From contig OX424567.1 in the NCBI GenBank assembly GCA_949152475.1, forward strand, positions 20,609,402-20,673,401: a stretch of 64,000 nt of DNA, given 5' to 3'. This document shows, piece after piece, positions 34,338 to 46,380 of this stretch (its first letter is position 1; the number at the start of each line of letters is the position of its first letter). The notes under the pieces are model-generated. The model did no database searches, was not told where the DNA came from, and saw only the letters and a program-made list of their open reading frames with translations. The DNA is from Terebella lapidaria. Its lineage: Eukaryota > Annelida > Polychaeta > Terebellida > Terebellidae. The translations under genes were made by a program, and so were the position numbers.

Positions 34338-36725
34338 TTTAGAAATCCTGAGCAAACCCATAGGTACGGTAACCTAAAATTTAGAAATCCCAAGCAAATT
34401 AAGTATATAATGAAAAGTCCTAAGGCTACTGAATTTATGGTATATTTGCATTTGTCACTTTTGGTGGGTCAACTTGGGGGATGCATATATTTTGGTGACC
34501 TTGAAATAGAATTCAGATCATGACGTTGAACATTTTCGTCATGGATATTTGAGGAGTCATACGTTTAAGCATTTTGGTGACCTAAAAATTGATATCAGAT
34601 TTTCCTGGTGCCCTTGAATTACATCAGAGCTCATTGAGTGTTTCACAGTTGTTTAGCAGGATGTGTCAATTGTAATTTGGCCATTGCATTCTGCAAGGTT
34701 TGTTACATATTATATTTGTATGTCCATAATGGCATATCATTCTATGATATTGACCTTTAACTTTAGCTATGTAGGTTTAGGTGAACTTGAACCCTTTCAA
34801 AACTATTTATACGTTTCCATGACTTATACATATCGACCAAATACACAGTCTTGACTTCACGACGTGAATATGAAAAATTGTCACCAACTTTCATCATGGA
34901 AAATAAACTCTGGGGCTGATTCGAAAACAAAACTGATCTCTGATAAAACACAAACATGTCACTCTGGTGAATGTAGGACATCTGAAATCTGACTCTTATC
35001 TCTCTCTCTCTCTCTCTGTAATTGCAATTTCTGTTTTGTTTGCTCGGAATACGTAATACCGGGTATTGATTCCACGTCTATTGCCTAGATTTACATCCAG
35101 TTCAATCAATGAAGTTGTATGCATGTAAAATATAAGATCCTTGATTAAATGGTGAAATACTGGTGTGTCTTTTTAGCATCACATCATGTTTGGTAATAAC
35201 ATGCAACTGGTTTTTGTTCCTTATTTAAATGGAAAACTTATCACTGGATAATATTTGTGGTATGTGGACAGGCCCTATGCATGGAACCTTCCCCTGTGTG
35301 GGTGACTTTTGTTGGCGAACCTGCCGCCGAGACGACACTGTGATTGCCATCTCCCCCAATGTATGGAGGTATGGGCGGGGTATGATCGGCCTAGCATTAT
35401 CACTGCCTAATTGAAAAGCATTCCCTTGACATAGTAGCAACGAGGGATAATAGTGATTTATAACTTCCGTTCGATGAAGTCCAGTACGAATGTCTCAACA
35501 CTGATAAGTTAACACGATGCCACTGGCCGGCGCTAGACAATGCGCTTCGTTGCCTTAATCCCGCTACATTGAATAGACAGCACGGGACACGTGTATGGGC
35601 CTAGTGCTTATCCCACCAAACCAGAGGCTCGTCCCCGCACCGGCTTTTGTTTCTCCATTGTATCCCTATAAAAGATTGCGGCTGATGTTTGCTTGGACGA
35701 CACTCCTAAATCGACAGCCATGTCTTTTCCCGCGGTCCGACCCTGATTGATTGTCTAGTGTTAATAGACGCGATTGTCTGGGGTCAAACATTGCCGTTTG
35801 CCGACCGACGACTACTCGCGGCGACCATTGTTGCTTGCGCTGGTTGCATCTCCAGCAAACGGGCAGGATGTGGCGGCTGGTTTTGGCGGCGGTTTGGTGC
35901 ATGGGCGATTGCACCGTGCAGCTCGGGTCTCCTCGACTCCCGGCGAGTGTGCGTTGACCCGTGAGCCGTGATGTATCGCCCGATCAGTGCTCCACAGCGG
36001 GACAGCCCGCTCGAGGCTTTAGCCAATTATCCCGGCCCTCTATACGAAGCAGCCGTCCAAATAGTCAATTAAGTCCAATTATGTTGCTGTCTTGTCCAAG
36101 CGAGGGGATTATGCCTGGAACTTCTCATTTACCGAAATTAGTTCCTAGTTTGGGCAAGGACGATAACATTATTAGTGGCGAGAATTGCCAAATAGTTATT
36201 CATGCCTAAAAGAAGAGATAAAACCTCGGAGAGGCACTGGAATGAGGGGAGATGTACTCGCCAAATCTCTGACAGAGATTTAGTGGCAGACAGCACTTGA
36301 GGTTTAGTAAATGTTGTCTCGCATTAAAGAGACAACACAGCAGACTAAATTACGATGACACGTTTGTTAAAGATTGTATAAAACCGTATCATGGACAATG
36401 ACTAGTAGTAAACACCATCGAAAGTATGAGGAATTATCCAACTATTCTGATTCAACCATTTTTGCTGACACATAATACTCATATCATGCAACACCAATGA
36501 CCATGTTCTTTCAGTTCAGACTGGTGTGCGAAAATATATAGGCCTACTCTGATTTTTCCAAATCGTTTACACCGACTTTTGCACATATTATTGCGATGCA
36601 TGTTATTGTTTGAGACTTGGCGCAGGGTTACATCCTGGGAGTCAAACGGCAATTTTCTAGCAAATTTCAAACTTATATCGCAAAACATGAAAAAAAAGTT
36701 GGCAATGTGTGTGGATTTTTCCAGC
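34338..36725. other. Intergenic; GC-rich island at ~35.5-36.25 kb, candidate regulatory DNA
   Basis: A (TC)n run lies near 35000. A 50-bp piece at 35031-35080 is an inverted, 96% identical copy of 62734-62783. From about 35480 to 36260 base composition rises in G+C with many CpGs and no frame longer than ~80 codons. It contains two CAATTA homeodomain-type cores (36064 and 36075). A conserved enhancer is one possible reading. Confidence 0.3.
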
Positions 36726-37545
36726 CTACTGCCGTGGCGTTGCGTGTACATTTTTATCTTTGAAGTTTACAGACGAATCTTCCTGGAATTTTGTACAAAA
36801 ACGCCTAAAAAATATTTCAAGAGGAAAGTTTTTTATTTTCGAATTTTTCTTTTCAAAATAGTGGCCATTTTTGACGATACACTGTCAATTTTGGACTCTG
36901 ATGGTCGTTTTCTCAATATCTGTTCTGTAACATTTTTTGTAATTGATGCATAAGACTCTTCATATGTACCCCTGTGACGTGTATAAGTTTCGCTCGAAGT
37001 GGGCCATTTTATCCCAAACTAGGTTCAAATGGGACTGTCCCATGTTAAATTCTCCTAAGCTTTATAATGGTACACACTATTGCTAATATCTCACTTAATA
37101 TTGAGATTAGATATTAGGAATCAATTGTGGACATACACGAAATGATATATGCTGAATATTGTCGTGACCTTGAATTTGACATCTGACCTCATTTTCAAGG
37201 TCAGAGAACAAATGGCTAATATCTGGTTTATTACATCCTAGGAATCAATTGTGGACGTATAAGAAATGATATATGCTGGATATTCTCATGACCTTGAACT
37301 TGACTTTTCACCTTTTGAACTTCAATTTCAAGGTCAGATCACAAAATGGCTAATATCTCACTGATTATCGACTTTACAGCTTAGTAATCAGTTGTGCACA
37401 TACTAGAAATGATATACACCGTGTGCTCAATATTCTCGTGACCTTGAATTGACCATTGACCTTATTTTCAAGGTCATGGGACAAAAGGTAATCTCTAAAA
37501 TATATATTCTCCGATAACATTTCTTAGCCCTTGGGCTGATTTTGT
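36726..37545 (+). repeat. Further AGGTTACCGGACC-family copy, partial
   Basis: Starts at a GCCGTGGCGTTGCGT-like segment (36731) and ends CCGATAACATTTCTTAGCCC then TTGGGCTGATTTT (37510-37543). The interior contains a ~120-bp tandem theme: ATATCTCA...AAATGATATA...GTGACCTTGAA recurs around 37090, 37200 and 37350. Confidence 0.55.
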
Positions 37546-40500
37546 AGAATCTTGTCTTGACAGTGATCATTTATCGTATTTTGGCATTGCAGTCCATGCA
37601 CAGAAATTAACTGATCCTTTGTCGCGGGATATACAATAAACCAATGTCATAGATTTCACGTTGGTTGGTGAGATATTTTGATTTTGCTTATCGTGGAATT
37701 GCTTGCTTGGACATGAACAATTTATAGCCAGATTAGAATCAAAATTGTCCCCTTTATTCTCTACCTTCCGATTTAGAAAACCATATTTCAAATATTAGGC
37801 CTAGTGTATTTCCAATTGTGTACAAGGATTCTGCTTGAGAAATGGGGGTGAATTGCCGCCTCGTGACAAACATTTTTAGGGAAATTCATAAAAAAGTTAC
37901 CTTTCGAGACAAGGAAATCCAATTTCGTCCCATGATCCACAACAATGCCGATCCCGTTTAGATTTTAGAAGATCTATAAAAATCTAAATTTAGTTGTTTC
38001 TTCACTGGTTTTAATAAACCCTTCTAACAACTACCAGAATAAGGCCTATGTAAGAGATACGTGCAGCATGTCTGATACTAGTCTTGTCGCGTCTTGCTTT
38101 TCTAAAAACTTCCATCAACCATCCCACCGTCATCTCCCCTGATAGCTCCTGATCCTGGCGTGGATTTCGTGGGGCTGTTACTGCGATAAAACAGGCCCAC
38201 ATGGGAGCTAATTGGCCACAAACAGGGCGCTAAATTCACACCGACAGGTCGTCCCAGTTCCACCAAAACACTGTGATTTGTCATCAATCGCTGCCATGGT
38301 GGCAATTGTCGGGACCTGACGACAGGCGCGTGGTAGTCAGCTGCCTGTCGTCTGCGTAACGACGATAGATCGCCAAGCGCTTGCTCATCATCTTTCCCCA
38401 TCCCAATTACGCATCAATTGTCGATAACGGTCAATTAAGCAAGAGGTTAGCAGACGATCTTGGTGAAAATTGACTCTATATGAGGTGGTTGCTTAATTGG
38501 CTGATCAATACGGATCCAGTTGTGAATTGGATCCTCAGTGTGTACGTGTAGCTCACGCTACACATGTGTACGCAGTCCTTCACACAATTATTGCTTTTCT
38601 ATCACTTTTACGTTGGCGTTGTTTGTCTTCACTCGCGAGCTCAAATGATAGCCTACTCTATACTCTCCGATATAGTGAGGTTGACATGGCCGCCAGCAAA
38701 TTACAACTAAATGGAGAGATAACTGTGCGCCTGGCGTGGCGTCAAAGGTCAGAGATCTGAAGAACAATCCGTGAGGCACGGATCCCCACTGACGCCAGTG
38801 AGCTTCCGCGGACAAATTACAGCTAATTGGTTGGAATGTAAACTGGAGCGGCGCGCGGCTGCCGCGATGGACAGGGGCGCTCGCTGATGCCTGTCTGTCG
38901 GCCCGGCCGGCTCGGGGCAGCTGTCACGCCCATCACATGCACCCACCCTGGATCCCAGGCTACCCTATGGTAACGTCCCCCCTCTCCCGTCCCCTCCATG
39001 CCCCCGTCACGCCCGGCTGATCCAATCATCGCCGATGTGGAAGCTTCCAGCCCGTATCCAGAACGCCAAGCACTTCTGAAGACATTAGTAGTTCCGATAA
39101 TCCCAAAGCTATAGTCAATTGTCCCACGAAAAGGAGAAGGGAGTGATTTCAGGACTCTACAGCCCATCCAGTCATCGCTTGAAATATACCTTTTTCAATG
39201 ATATAAGAAAAGGCTATGTATTTGCAGATACAAGGTTTTTTGTGAAAAAAAAACAGTAACCTTCGCAACATCACAGTAAATAAAGATGCTTCTATACTTC
39301 CTAATCCAGAATAGAAGTGCAGGCCTATGCTATATAATTTGTTCAAATTCATTACCATAATTCGTTCAAATTTTGAATCGTATCCCTCAGGTCAGATCAA
39401 AATACATTGTGTACAATATGAATAGCTCCCTGAACAATGAAATCTGAGTGGTTTTCCTTGTCAGCTCTAGGAAGATCCCATATTTTTAGAGGTCATGACG
39501 TTCGCCAGTCTTGTCGAGTTATATATCAATTCCTCACACCGATCCGTACCGCTGGAAGTGTTAGCTCCGACTTCGGAGATCCAGGTCCAGTAGAACTTAT
39601 ATGACGTGAAGTGAAGATGGATTTCTTATGAAAATTGTGATGTGCATTTATTGGAAATCTGAAATTAGATTTTTTTGGCGTGTGTACATGCTTTTTTGCA
39701 CTGTAAATTGTCTGAGTGTCATTTTCGATCCGAAAAAGTCATAAAATACATGTGTTTGTACATGGATGTTTAGTCAGATTAATATCCTTATCATTTCCTA
39801 GCAATCGTGTCATGTGAAATTGTTGGAAAATCCGGAAAAAAACGAAACCTTCAATCAACGATAGTATCAAGAGCTGGGTGATATTTATCAAGATCTGGAT
39901 CGATGAATATATGTTAAATACTATTCTTGTGCTTATTAATCAATAAATTCAGGCATTTAAAGAAATGTCTATTTATGAGAAAATAACACACAGCGGTGCA
40001 TGTATATAGTATGTCATGAAATCACAATATTTCTTATTGGTCAGTTTCAGATAGAATTTAAAAGATTGTGTTTTATTGCGTTATATTGCTCCTCTGAAAT
40101 TTGTTCATTTATTGGTTTACTATCGAATTCGTACTGTATATATAATTTTCGTCTCGCTTAATGACCTTCATTTCTAACTTTTCATCAATATTTGAGTGAA
40201 ATAAATCGCACCCGGTCAAAAATGACGCAAATATTCGACAAGTCTATCCAGAAGCTTTCTAGATTTCCCTAGAATTAGTGTTTTCCTGAAAGTTTTTGTG
40301 AGCTCAAAAATCACGGATTCTCTTCCCCACACAAGTGTGTCCCATATCACAAATATCCGCACATGAAAACAAGCGGCACCATACATGTACCTCTCTTGAT
40401 GTATACATTTAAAAACAAATCGAAAGAAAAACCACACTAAAATCTACATTTACATGACAAAAAGGCGATAATTTGTACGTGCTAACAGTACTTGCTGGTA

Positions 40501-42964
40501 TTTTTATGCTAATACTTTCATGTGTAGGACGGCAACAGGCGGGCAAGCGTTTCCCAATGGAGGCGGCCTTTGATCGATCATCCATGGTGACCCCAGCTAA
40601 CGAACCGGCCAGTCTGCGAGTCGCTAAGTGCGCCTACGAGGCACCCACCCACCCGGCGCTTTTCAATTACCCAGGAATGAGCTATCGCCGAGAAACAAAC
40701 GCGTCCAAGCGATAATTATCATATCCTATTTCTTCACACGCCACTTCAATAACAGAGATTGCACGGCGTAGAACGCGGGAGTTGTTCGCATACGGTACGA
40801 TTCAGTAGCCAATTTAGTTGAGACGTCAAGTTGAGTCACAACAAATCTAGAGTTTCCCAACTTTTCGGCTAATCGCTTTCTCTGCATTTAGACGGCCTCT
40901 TACACTAAAACATTGGAATCGATGAGTGCCAACTCAAAAATTAGCTAAAAAGCATACATATACGGTGGGCATGTACGTTCGCCTTTCCTTCTGTGATCGT
41001 GAGTTTTCCGGGTTATTTTTTAAATTGTATTATAAAATATAGTTATGAAGATAGGGCATAACTTGAAAAAAAGAAATACTAAAATCGAGTCATCTAAAAC
41101 ACTACCGAGCATTAAGACTCTACTGTCAAATTTTGCGGCCTCTGTTTTTTTTTTTTTTTTGCTCCATACATAAATAGTGCGAGTAAGCTTCGCGTTTACT
41201 GTGACTGACACCATAACAATAGAAGAGAGTTGTCGAGCTCAGAAGTCAATTGGACCACCCACATAATGGCAAAAGTTATTTTTTCTTCTCTTTTTTGTGG
41301 AGAAAATCCCGCGACATTCATGAGGTAACGAGCGTTTTAAAGCCGAGAAGTTTGTGATAAAGTGGCAAGGTGTACGCTACAGGAAACTCAGCTTTTGTTG
41401 GAAAGCCAGCTTCGTGTCCGAAACTTTTTGCTGTCATTGGGCGAGATCGAAAACGGTGACAATAATATCATAGGTGCGATGACACCCTTCGCTCGCGAAT
41501 ACGACTTACAAACTGAATATTCGCGTGCGCTCGAGTCGTGTGATTCAATTTCCGTCCGTGCGGTCTCCGCCAGGTTTTCTAATTGATTGATTTGCGATCG
41601 AAACGATTCGTTGCATTGGCTTTCACCGTGCTGGGGAGCCCTGACATGTCGTCATTTTAATTTGGCTTGAATGACGATCCCGTGACTTTGTGCGAGGCCC
41701 AACAAAAGGGCACTGCAAGCGAGCGCTGATTGGAGAAAAGGTGACTTATTGCGTGGATGACAGTCTATACGTGATAAACAAGTCTGAGTTATTAACAATT
41801 GTCTGACAGTGATATGCCGATTGTGACAAATGAACAGTTCTATAGGACGAAACACTTCATCCCCATGCATATGTGGTTAAGTAACGGCGCCATATGTGTG
41901 TCTATACGTTTACATGTACATGACGTGCATCTTTTGCTGAGCCTGACTGAATGAATTAGAATTCATGCGAATATTGAGTTTCTTCTGAGGTAATGAAAAG
42001 TTGGAAGAAGGTGTTATTGAATAGATGGAATTATAAAAGGGAACTGAATTTAGAAAAGCTGAAAAAGAAGGCTCGCATTGCTAATGATTTTCAAATTTTC
42101 AACCTTTTTGTTTCCTGCTATTTTCCCGTCGATCAAAATCAAATAACACACCTGCATGGTTTGTGCATTTGATCAAATCGACCTTATAAATAATATGGCG
42201 CATCCAGCGGCATCCACGATAGTTCAGTATATATATGTCAGGGGCAAAAGCGCCGAAGAAATTAAAATATTTTACATAAAACGCAAAAGTGTAACTAAAA
42301 CGTGGATACAAAGTTAAGATGTACAGTACAATTGTACAATGCCAAAAAGGAAGTCATACATGCATGTACATATTCTATATCCTTTGTGCTTGCTTTTCAT
42401 GCCTGAAAATATTTATCTGTAACATCGCCGAACAATCAGACATTATAAAAGGGTTAACTTTATCATATAATATGGGCCATGATATATGAGGGGAATTCCA
42501 TCGAGAAATATTAGCCGTAATTTTCCAAATCTGGCTATTCATATAAAGAAATGTAATGAGGGCATACCAGTTGGTCTGTTTTCTCTAAGTGTCATAATTG
42601 ACAATAAAAGGACTGTATGTATAAGGTGTTCAAAACTACACAACAGTTTGACTGATACGTGCCGATTTGATTCGATAATTGATACTCACAGAATTGTGCA
42701 TGAACATCAATATGATAAACTAGCAGATAAATTTGTCTAATTGCCATTTGCATATTCCGAGATAAAGGACATTGAATGAAATGATATGACAATAAGGGCG
42801 TTTTGCATACAGTTTTGACATTTATTTCTATACACTTGCTTCCTTATACAATGAGTAAAAGTAAAATTTTAAGAAATGCATTTACATACACGTGCATCGC
42901 GTAGTTCCATTGAGAGTCGAGTTCAGTAAATACGTATATTCCAGATCTGGAAACACCGCCACTG
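37546..42964. other. Engrailed 3' flank; GC-rich island at ~38.08-39.16 kb, candidate regulatory DNA
   Basis: No gene recognised. The island at 38.08-39.16 kb is CpG-rich and holds a cluster of TAATTG/CAATTA cores on either strand (near 38209, 38404, 38416, 38432, 38493, 38823 and 39114). Such cores are bound by homeodomain proteins including Engrailed. Smaller CpG-rich patches lie at 40.53-40.72 and 41.36-41.60 kb. Function is inferred only from composition, motif density and position next to a developmental regulator. Confidence 0.3.
42831..42836 (-). terminator. Candidate poly(A) signal of engrailed
   Basis: AATAAA on the minus strand, 129 bases after the stop codon. It is the closest match to the consensus downstream of the gene. 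Confidence 0.4.
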
Positions 42965-45735
42965 TCATTTTCCGCCACTGTCGGCCACTGCCACTGTCGA
43001 ATGATTGTACAAACCTTGCTCCATCAAGTGCACAGCGAGTCCATTACGAGCGCTCGTGGATTTCTTGATTTTCGCGCGCTTATTCTGAAACCAAATTTTG
43101 ATTTGAGATTCGTTGAGTTGCAGTTGCGTGGCGAGTTTGTGACGGCGTTCCTCTGTCAGGTAGCGGTTTAACTCGAACTCGCTCCTGAGTTTTTGGAGTT
43201 GCTCATTACTGAACGCCGTCCGGGGCCGCTTATCGTCAGCCTTGCGACTGCTCCCACTGCGGCTAACCTTTCTTGTTCTTGGACCTGTATAGAGCAAGAT
43301 CAACAGAGCAAAATTTAACTATTTCATTATGCTTTAACATCATTATTAAGCATTCACTCTACTATTTAGTATCGTACTTTTATAAGGATGTATGCTCATA
43401 TCTTTTCCTAAATTTTAGCTTTTTTCTAGCTTTCAGTATTTAATTCAGAGCTGCTTTTGTTTTCAATTCAGTGTTCTGGTAAGGTAAGTTTTCAATCATA
43501 CTTTATAACCTTATTAAAGTTACATGTAAATGCATTCCAAGCGAACGATCATTGCAAAAAAAAAAAACAATGAACAACATTTACACCAAAATAAATTATG
43601 TAGTTCCGATTGTGAAAATCTGAAGGTTTCGTCATACCATGGCACTTCATGGTAACTTCATCACCCCCATTAAGATATCATACAAAGAATCAAAGTAATG
43701 TGACAAAATATGAAACCTAAACAGATTGTTAACAAGACATACTAGTAGCAGCTAAGTTAATTTTCAATTCGGGTTTTGGTTTACATCTTCACCCCGATAA
43801 TATTTCATAATCATTTATATGTAACATCCAACGAGAATGCATGTATCTTCCAAGTTTTCTGACAATACGTGTAATGATTCATCGTCGAACGAAAGAGGAG
43901 AACTAATGGAACATAAATTATATCAATAATAATATCAACACTATTTTGTATAGTTATACTTAACCGATGGATGAGTACAATCGAGGTATAGTTTATTTCA
44001 CAGAACTATATGTTGATATATGCTCATAAATACTGGTAGAAACCACTCTGTTTTGGGTTTTGAGGAACTAATATGAAGCTCTGTATGTGAAAAATATTGA
44101 TACAATACACAACTAATTGAAACACTTCGTTCGATTAGTTGTGTTACAAAGTACATCTCAAATATTGTGTTCCAACATCAACTTTTCACTTTGTCCTAAC
44201 TATTTATGCAGTTGCGTTACCTTTGTCAGTCACCGCTTTGTTCTCAAGAGCATGCAGGCTATCGTATTTTTGAGTGCAGTAAAACTTACACTATGAATAG
44301 GGACTATAGATTTTCGTGTGATCGTGTGATGTTTGGGGACTCTAACATTTGTAACTTGTCACATGATTCAGGATAATAACCGCCAAACATCTGACACAGA
44401 ATTATTCATATATTATATATTCCTTGCATATTCTTGGATAACAGGTGAGTAAACTCTAGGCCAAAAACAGGTCTGTCACCAGCAAAATGTTTCGAATTTT
44501 TTTTTTGTTAAATACAACTTGATATTTGAAAGTGATAATCAGATTTTAGCTGATCATATCACTGAACAAATTAAAGTAAGAGAACTCATGATGTCCGGCT
44601 TCAGTGAGTTTGAGTAAGTAACAAGAATGTGGTGTCTGAATGAAAAAGACACCTGAAAGCAATACACATGCATGCACTGTACTGCCTGTTCCAACCATGC
44701 CTATCATAATACCCTGATCCTCAACAGAGTAGAGAATTTAACCATTTTGAGGTCATTTCAATCAGGAATATGTTCAATATGTTCTGCTAAAATATATATA
44801 AAGTCATATTTAAGAACGATTCCTGTTGCTGACACGAATTTTTATATTCGATAAAATAGTAAACATTTATACCATATAATTATGGTGCTGTAAAATACAA
44901 AATGTACAACCAGAGAGTCAATATAGCAGACTTTCGATACATGTATTCAGTACCAGTAAACAACATTATGCCTTCAATACGATGACTGCAAGCTGACCAG
45001 TGCACACTGTCGGCGTAAGCTATATTTTTCCCCCTCGTTGCATCGCATTTCAAATGCGATAAACCTTCCATTCAGATGCAAGTGGCATGTTGGAAATACG
45101 AACGTAAACATTTGTTTTTAATTTACATGTTGTCGTAGACAAATAATATATATACCTGATGAGGGTCTGTCTGAGTATCTTGTGCAGTAGACCCAGGCGG
45201 GCCAGAGCAGCTGTCCGTCCGCTTGGCTGGCACCGGTCCCTTGGGGGACTTCGGACTCTCTAGGGCTCCGGTCCGTCGCTGGCGCGCACCTGTCGCCTGT
45301 CCCCGCGGGCTCTGGAGTCCGGGGTCGGCGTTGGGGTTCCTTGCACCGAGACCGCGGCGAGGGACTTCGGCGTGGTTTCCGCTGATCCCGATGGTCGTCC
45401 GCCGCGAGCCAAGGCGCGACGAGGCCCGCGGGGTAGAGCAATTCGGTCGAGTGTCGGGTGCCCCATGGTAGGAACGCGCTGTCCGCCGTCCGTGGAGGTA
45501 ACGACCGCCCGAAGTCGGGTTTGAGGATCTCAGCGATGCAGAAGTTGGTGACGGTAGGCGAAGACGGCGGCGGGGACTTCCCTGGGCTGCTCATGGGCGA
45601 GGACTGGGCGCAGGGAGACGACTCGGTCGATGGGGACCTTGGAACTCCCCGGGTCTCCGCACGTGGGGAGTCCGGCTCCAGGTACCCGGCCTCGCTTGCT
45701 CTAGATGTCTCTTCCTCGTGCATGTGCAAGGACAT
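42965..45735 (-). CDS. en: Engrailed homeobox transcription factor, two exons, 299 aa
   Basis: Nuclear sequence-specific repressor that patterns segments, nervous system and, in molluscs, shell-field borders. Exon 1 is 45735-45156 and exon 2 is 43284-42965, joined across a 1,871-bp GT-AG intron in phase 1 that splits a Gly codon (PSSG|PRTR). The start is the ATG at 45735 (MSLHMHEEE); the frame upstream has no in-frame ATG nearby. Residues ~63-76 hold the EH1 Groucho-binding motif [14 protein letters not shown]. Residues ~176-194 hold EH2 ([19 protein letters not shown], with the Pbx/Exd-binding WPAW). EH3 follows (PRTRKVSR). The homeodomain spans ~211-270 (DKRPRTAF... to [12 protein letters not shown], Gln50). 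EH5 is [18 protein letters not shown]. The linker is Ser/Pro/Arg-rich. All five EH regions are present, so the assignment is firm. Confidence 0.97.
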
Positions 45736-46380
45736 TGTGCCACACAAATAATATTAATCCAGTGACGCCCTAGTTTTGTTTAGCGGATAAAAACCCATCA
45801 ATCGCATTTTATTGTTCACACGTCTGTTATATCGATATTTTTCAATCACTTATTGTGTAAAACCCTTACAACATAATTTCCTGTTGGATCGGTGCGAAAA
45901 ATATCCCCTAAAAAGTCACGCTGTTGTTGTGACACCAAACATTTGGCACTCGAGTGTCACTTACATCCTTTGAAGTATAACTTCCAAGAAGTTGGACCAG
46001 ATTTTAAGTGGCCGCGGTGTCTGTGGGGTTGCTTTACGGGTGCCAGAGGTCGCCTTTTTGGCAGCAAAGTGGCGTTGCCTGTGAGCCAATGAGCGCGCGG
46101 CTCACGGCAAGACTGACATCTTTGGCGGGCAGCAGTCGACCAATCGCCGTGCGGCCTGCTGGTTGCTACCGACACCGACCGCAGCAAGGCAATCTCCCCG
46201 CAATCAAGGGGCAAGACAAGACACCAACTCCTAATTGGCGCCATGCATGGAATTGCTGATGTTTCACACGGGAACGCACAAAAACACGCCGGTATTTCTG
46301 ACACGCCAGGCGTGGATTGTAAAACACCGATCGAAGAGCCCCAAGCAAGGAATCTAATGAAGTCCCACAACTACTTGTTT
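45736..46380 (-). promoter_or_regulatory. Engrailed 5' flank with CCAAT-type motifs
   Basis: A CpG-rich block at about 46000-46350 lies 270-620 bp upstream of the start codon. It contains CCAAT (46086 and 46140, plus strand) and CCTAATTGGCGCC (46230). No clear TATA box. A promoter-proximal role is inferred from composition, motifs and position. Confidence 0.35.

Noticed and set aside
35229..36209. Several short overlapping frames in a GC-rich island
   Set aside because: Frames below 85 codons on both strands without domains, as expected from high G+C content alone.
45223..45751. Plus-strand frames opposite engrailed exon 1
   Set aside because: Shadows of the GC-rich engrailed coding strand; no start context, domains or splice logic of their own.
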